A stretch of DNA of 64,000 nt from Flavobacteriales bacterium (lineage in GTDB: Bacteria; Bacteroidota; Bacteroidia; Flavobacteriales_F; PHOS-HE28): NCBI GenBank assembly GCA_016716605.1, contig JADJWA010000001.1, positions 1-64,000 on the forward strand, written 5' to 3'. Every line of letters begins with the position of its first letter. Positions within the stretch are counted from its first letter, which is position 1. Both the position numbers and the translations under genes were made by a program. Below are positions 60,365-64,000 of the stretch, piece by piece. The notes under the pieces are model-generated. The model was not told the DNA's origin. It saw only the letters and a list, made by a program, of their open reading frames with translations, and made no database searches.

Positions 60365-60931
60365 ATGGACCTCGTTCGCCGCACCATCGCGCGCTATGTT
60401 GAGCTCTCTGATCGCGATTGGGCGGTGATTGCTCCGTGCTGGAAGGAATATGCATTCAGCCGCGGCGCTTTCATCAGCCGTGTCGGCAAGGTCGAGGACC
60501 GCTTCTACATCGTAGCCCAAGGCGTTCAGAAGCTCTCGTTCCCGCACGATGGCGCTGACATCTGCGTAGGCTTCGCGTACGGCGGGAGCTGGAGCGGCGA
60601 ATACGGATCCTTCATCACGCGGCAGCCAGCCCGGTTCGACGTGGTGGCCGTCACGGACAGCATCCTGCTGGGCATCACGCACGGCGACTTGCAGCGGTTG
60701 TATGCCGAACTGCCCGTGCTGGAGCGCTGGGGCCGATTGATCGCCGAGGAAGCGCTGCTAGGCCGCGCCGCCCGTGAGATCGAACAGATGAGCCTGAGCG
60801 CAGGAGAGCGCTACGAACGCCTGGTGAAGCGCAGCCCGCAACTGCTGCAGCTCGTTCCGCAGAAGGACATCGCCAGCTACCTGCGGATGACCCCGGAGAC
60901 GCTGAGCCGCTTGCGACGGAGCACTTCTTGA
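60365..60931 (+). CDS. Crp/Fnr family transcriptional regulator
   Basis: A 188-residue protein. The N-terminal cyclic-nucleotide-binding-type domain has FSRGAFISRVGKVEDRFYIV and SGEYGSFITRQPARFDV; the phosphate-binding Arg-Ala pair is only partly matched. The C-terminal helix-turn-helix is VPQKDIASYLRMTPETLSRL. The ATG follows a CACCTTTG box by 4 nt. Two cyclases stand immediately beside it, so it is the natural receptor for their product, though Bacteroidota members of this family do not always bind cAMP. Confidence 0.87.
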   Translation: MDLVRRTIARYVELSDRDWAVIAPCWKEYAFSRGAFISRVGKVEDRFYIVAQGVQKLSFPHDGADICVGFAYGGSWSGEYGSFITRQPARFDVVAVTDSILLGITHGDLQRLYAELPVLERWGRLIAEEALLGRAAREIEQMSLSAGERYERLVKRSPQLLQLVPQKDIASYLRMTPETLSRLRRSTS

Positions 60932-60976
60932 TGCAGATCAACGGGGCATGCCCGCGCGCGTTCATTGCTTCGCGGC

Positions 60977-61552
60977 ATGAACCGGAAGCCCATGGATGCT
61001 CAATCCCTTTGCGAAGGGCTGATCGCTGACCTCGAGACGCAGATCGCCCGCGCACGCGCCATCGCGCAACTGCCTGCCGAACGGCTACTGCATCGCCCGG
61101 AACCAGCCAAATGGAACGTGCTCGACGTCTTCGAGCATTTGGTGCTCAGCAGCGGTGTTTACCTGCAAGGCTTGGAGCACGTCTTCGCAACACGCGCGGC
61201 CGACCTGCCCGCATCACTAACCTTCACTCCGGGACTGCTCGGCGACTATTTCACGCGCGCCATGCTGCCCAAGGCCGATGGGCGCCTGCCCTTGCGCATG
61301 CCCACCATCCGCCGCTTCGATCCCGCGCGGAACACGGGCTCAGATTCGGGGAGCATCCTCCGGTTCGTCGCGATGTGCGAGGGCCTCATCCGCCTGCTGA
61401 ACCGTGCACCGGCCACCGACCTCAACCGCATGCGCATCGTGAGCACGCTGGGGCCTTTGGTGCAGCTCCGCGCCGGCGATGCCTTCCGCTTCCCGATCGC
61501 TCATCAGAAGAGGCACTTCACGCAGATTGAGCGTTTGCTGGCCCAACACTGA
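60977..61552 (+). CDS. DinB family protein
   Basis: A 191-residue helical protein from ATG 60977 (a TTCG box, TTGCTTCG, ends 4 nt before it). It has the DinB layout: long N-terminal helix, KWNVLDVFEHLVLSSGVYLQ with the first His, MCEGLIRLL, and a late helix with AHQKRHFTQIERLL carrying the other His residues. Such proteins are metal-dependent thiol-linked hydrolases or transferases. Function unknown. Confidence 0.78.
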   Translation: MNRKPMDAQSLCEGLIADLETQIARARAIAQLPAERLLHRPEPAKWNVLDVFEHLVLSSGVYLQGLEHVFATRAADLPASLTFTPGLLGDYFTRAMLPKADGRLPLRMPTIRRFDPARNTGSDSGSILRFVAMCEGLIRLLNRAPATDLNRMRIVSTLGPLVQLRAGDAFRFPIAHQKRHFTQIERLLAQH

Positions 61553-61572
61553 AATCGCAGGGCCGCTCCCGC

Positions 61573-62523
61573 TCATTCCGCGGCGAGCAGCCTTTTCAGC
61601 ACACGAACGAATTCCCGCGGCCGTTCGATGTTCGGAACGTGGCCCGTGCGCGGGATCACGATCCAGCGATCCTCCGCCAACCCATTGCGCGCAAGCACCG
61701 CCCGTCCAACGGCATTCGGGATCAGCTCATCGCGCTCGCCCCAGATCAGGTGCACAGGCATCTTCCAACCGTAACGCTTGCGCATCAAGAGGTCCTCATG
61801 CGCGAGCAGGTCCTTCAAGAGGGTGATCTGCGCCGCACGGTAAGGCTCGGCGAATTCGCGATAGATCTGGTTCAGTATGAATCCCGGCATGGGCGGGTCA
61901 CGGTAGAGCGAGAGCCGGATCCCGAAGCGTAAATCCTTGGCAGTGGGGGTGCGCATCACCGCCAGCATGCTCGGCGCGCCGTGCGCCCGCGCGATGCTAT
62001 CCGCGAGGGCGGCGCTGTAATCGCTCACAAGGCCATCGTAAATAACCAAATGCTTGATGCGTTCTGGGTGCAATTCGGCCAAGCGCGCCGCGACCCCGCC
62101 GCCGTAGCTGTTGCCGACCACTGGGATTGGGTCTTTCACGCCGAGGCTGTCGAGCAGGAGGATCACATGCGCCACTTGGTCATCGATGCTGCGTCCCCCA
62201 TGGGCGGTATCCCACTTCGTGCTCAGGCCATGGCTGAGCAGATCCGGCAGGATGCAGTCGTAGTCCTTGCGAAGCAGCTTGGCCGTCTTGCTCCATTGAA
62301 GAGCGCCGGTTCCTGTGTACCCGTGAAGCAGCAGGAGCTTGGGCTTTCCGGTGTCGCGGTGCCACGCGAAACGCGGCCCCTCAGGCGTAGCAAGGGTCCG
62401 AGCCTCGTAGTCATTGCGCTCCAATCGCTTATCGCAGGAGCGGCCATGCATACGAGCGAGGTTGCAGGAGGAGAGCCCAATGACTAAGAGGAGAAGGAAG
62501 ATCAAGTTCACTGCACGCTGCAT
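61573..62523 (-). CDS. Alpha/beta hydrolase lipoprotein
   Basis: A 316-residue protein from ATG 62523 with a lipobox (VIGLSSC, Cys at 20). The hydrolase fold shows LLLHGYTGTGALQWSKTAKL (oxyanion loop), the nucleophile VVGNSYGGGVAARLAEL (Ser), PVHLIWGERDELIP (Asp) and RTGHVPNIERP (His). A cap domain lies between. It would act on esters or similar bonds at the periplasmic or outer membrane face. Substrate unknown. It starts a few bases after the DUF5916 gene ends, so it is probably co-transcribed. Confidence 0.88.
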   Translation of the reverse strand: MQRAVNLIFLLLLVIGLSSCNLARMHGRSCDKRLERNDYEARTLATPEGPRFAWHRDTGKPKLLLLHGYTGTGALQWSKTAKLLRKDYDCILPDLLSHGLSTKWDTAHGGRSIDDQVAHVILLLDSLGVKDPIPVVGNSYGGGVAARLAELHPERIKHLVIYDGLVSDYSAALADSIARAHGAPSMLAVMRTPTAKDLRFGIRLSLYRDPPMPGFILNQIYREFAEPYRAAQITLLKDLLAHEDLLMRKRYGWKMPVHLIWGERDELIPNAVGRAVLARNGLAEDRWIVIPRTGHVPNIERPREFVRVLKRLLAAE

Positions 62524-62525
62524 CC

Positions 62526-64000
62526 TCACCTGCGTGCCCTCCGCTTGCTCAATACGCTCCCCGCATCCAGGAACCAGATCGCCTTGAGCGAGAAACTGTT
62601 GATGCCGGGAGATCGCCATGTGTTGTCGAGGTTCTCGAAGTAGTCCTGGCGCACGATGCCTTCGCGGACGAAGATGTTGTCTTTCCAGCCAGGGTGATCT
62701 CGCTGCCGGGCGCGAAGTTCCAGCGCAGCCATACATCCACGGTGAACGCGTCGAAATCCACATCGTGCTTTGACGTGCCATCCTCGTAGCGGCCGTTGTA
62801 CCCCGTGGCGGCCAGCTTGCCATCGAGCAGCAGCTCGTGGTATTCCACGTATTGCGCGCGGCTCCAATAGTGTCGCACATCAGCGTTGAGCGAAAGGGTG
62901 TTGGTGAAGGTGTAGCTGCCTTCCAAGCTGAGCTCCGTGGTCCACTGGTCGCGGCGGCCCAGGATGATGTCATCGTCCGAGAAGGCCACCCATCCCACGT
63001 CCTCATCCTTGAACTCGTGGTAGCCGCCAAGGATGAAGAAGAGCTTGTCGTTGGGGCGTACCCGATTCTCCAGCACGACCCACATGTTCTTTCGGTCCCG
63101 CTCATAGAAGCGGCGATAGCCTCCGCGCAGGTCAACCGCATAAGGCAGGTTATAATTGGTGCTGATCCACGCTTCGTAGCGCACGTTGGTGGGGAACTCA
63201 TAGAGCCTGCCCGGCATGCGCGCCTCGAAGGGGTCGTAGGTGAGCACGGGTTCCGCGCGTATGCTGCCTCCGAAGGCATTGAAGCCGCGCAGCACGCGGA
63301 AGGTGTTCACCTCCATGGCGAGGTTGAAGAAGTGATCCGGGACGATCACGCGTGAGTATTCTCCATTGAATCCGATGCCCCAGCGCTGCCAAGGTGCCTT
63401 CGGCTTGTACTTCACGAAATTCAACTCAGGCTCCACGCTGCGGTAGTTCACCCACGGCCAGAATCCGAGGTCGTTCGGGTCGTACTCCGGCGAGAACTCC
63501 TCGTACGAGGTGCCGTAAGTGAGCGCGCCTCCGGTCTTGCCGATGCCGAGTTCGTAGGAGTAGCCGAGGTCACGGTCAAGCCCCGTTGCGAACTGCTGCG
63601 TGATGCGGCCCACCGCACCGCCTTGCAGCGTGCGCGCCTTGTTGTTCACCAGCAGGTCGAAGGCCGTGGTATTGGCATCGTAGGTATCACCATCGCGGAG
63701 CACGTTGGTGTTGATAAGGCTCGCGTAACCGTTGTTGGGCAATTGCTGATCGAGGACGATGACATTGTAGTTCGACAAGGGATCCGTGAGCACTTCGCGG
63801 GTGTTGCCCAAGCTGTCAGTGATGGTGCCGTAGGTGGCACGCGTCACTGTGTTCAGCAAGCCGATGCCCAGCCCTTTCGGGCCACGACCGCTGATCTTGG
63901 TGGCGTTGATGAGCTTGCTCACGCCGGGGTCGTCGGTGACGGTCTCGCCTTCTCGCAGCGATGCGTAGAGGTTGCCGCGCAACAGCGGCACCCCACCGAT
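62526..64000 (-). pseudogene. DUF5916 outer-membrane protein, C-terminal part, with an apparent frameshift
   Basis: The visible part (about 490 residues) is the C-terminal beta-barrel half of a DUF5916 protein: IGGVPLLRGN at the window edge, KARTLQGGAVGRITQQFATG, SVEPELNFVKYKPKAPWQRW, RRFYERDRKNMWVVLENRVR and VDVWLRWNFAPGSEITLA. At about 62686-62692 the frame breaks: reading continues as WKDNIFVREGIVRQDYFENL then DNTWRSPGINSFSLKAIWFL in the next frame, which is the expected family ending. One base appears to be missing. It could be a real mutation or an assembly error. The 5' half lies outside the window. Confidence 0.75.

Overview
The window is a GC-rich chromosomal stretch from a member of the Bacteroidota, most likely a high-GC lineage of Flavobacteriales. 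The evidence is the number of exported proteins with C-terminal type IX secretion (T9SS) sorting domains, the SBBP-repeat and GEVED proteins, lineage-typical families (DUF1599, DUF2490, DUF5916, DUF6624, DUF2024), the tgt-lptG pair, LytTR and Crp-type regulators, and promoters that look like a GC-adapted form of the Bacteroidota -7 box (TAnnTTTG, here mostly TAnnTTCG). I saw no rRNA, tRNA, CRISPR array, insertion sequence or prophage. The left edge cuts a sixA-like gene and the right edge cuts a DUF5916 gene.

Layout. 0-2.5 kb: housekeeping (SixA phosphatase, NUDIX hydrolase, pyrE, SRPBCC protein, small membrane protein), then a fibronectin III pseudogene. 3.1-5.6 kb: a lipoprotein of the cholesterol-dependent-cytolysin-like family with an exported partner. 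5.8-12.9 kb: an ECF-type sigma factor and a single-pass putative anti-sigma, facing two paralogous TPR-CHAT (caspase-fold) lipoproteins. 13-20.6 kb: an isoprenylcysteine methyltransferase-like protein, T9SS cargo, a zincin, a LytTR regulator, an autoinducer-synthase-like acyltransferase and a small lipoprotein. Four intergenic sites between 5.7 and 20.7 kb share one bipartite motif with exact spacing. 20.7-28 kb: an MsbA-like ABC exporter and three secreted proteins shaped by a tandem duplication. 28-33 kb: rsmG, a sigma factor, a glycosyltransferase, tgt and lptG. 33.1-35.9 kb: an arsenic operon (arsR, arsM, LMW phosphatase/arsenate-reductase-like, aquaporin) behind a strong inverted-repeat operator.

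36-46 kb is accessory-looking: T9SS proteins, an MFS-rhodanese fusion, a MarR regulator with an exported protoglobin and an exported DUF2024 protein, two decayed copies of a rhodanese tail, a retropepsin-like protein, a DinB remnant and a GIY-YIG protein. 46-51.8 kb: ChaN-like protein, two TSUP transporters in the wider area, queD, DUF2490, a metallo-beta-lactamase/double-rhodanese protein, a cysteine-rich secreted protein and DUF1599. 51.8-56 kb: a large M36 metallopeptidase and folP. 56-61 kb: a probable cAMP-type signalling island with two membrane class III cyclases and a Crp-family regulator. The end holds DinB, an alpha/beta-hydrolase lipoprotein and a frameshifted DUF5916 gene.

The most interesting material is the stand-alone sigma/anti-sigma/TPR-CHAT group with its shared intergenic motif, the cytolysin-like lipoprotein, and two near-identical palindromes inserted in frame into arsM. 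All functional statements come from reading the sequence against remembered family features; no database search was possible.
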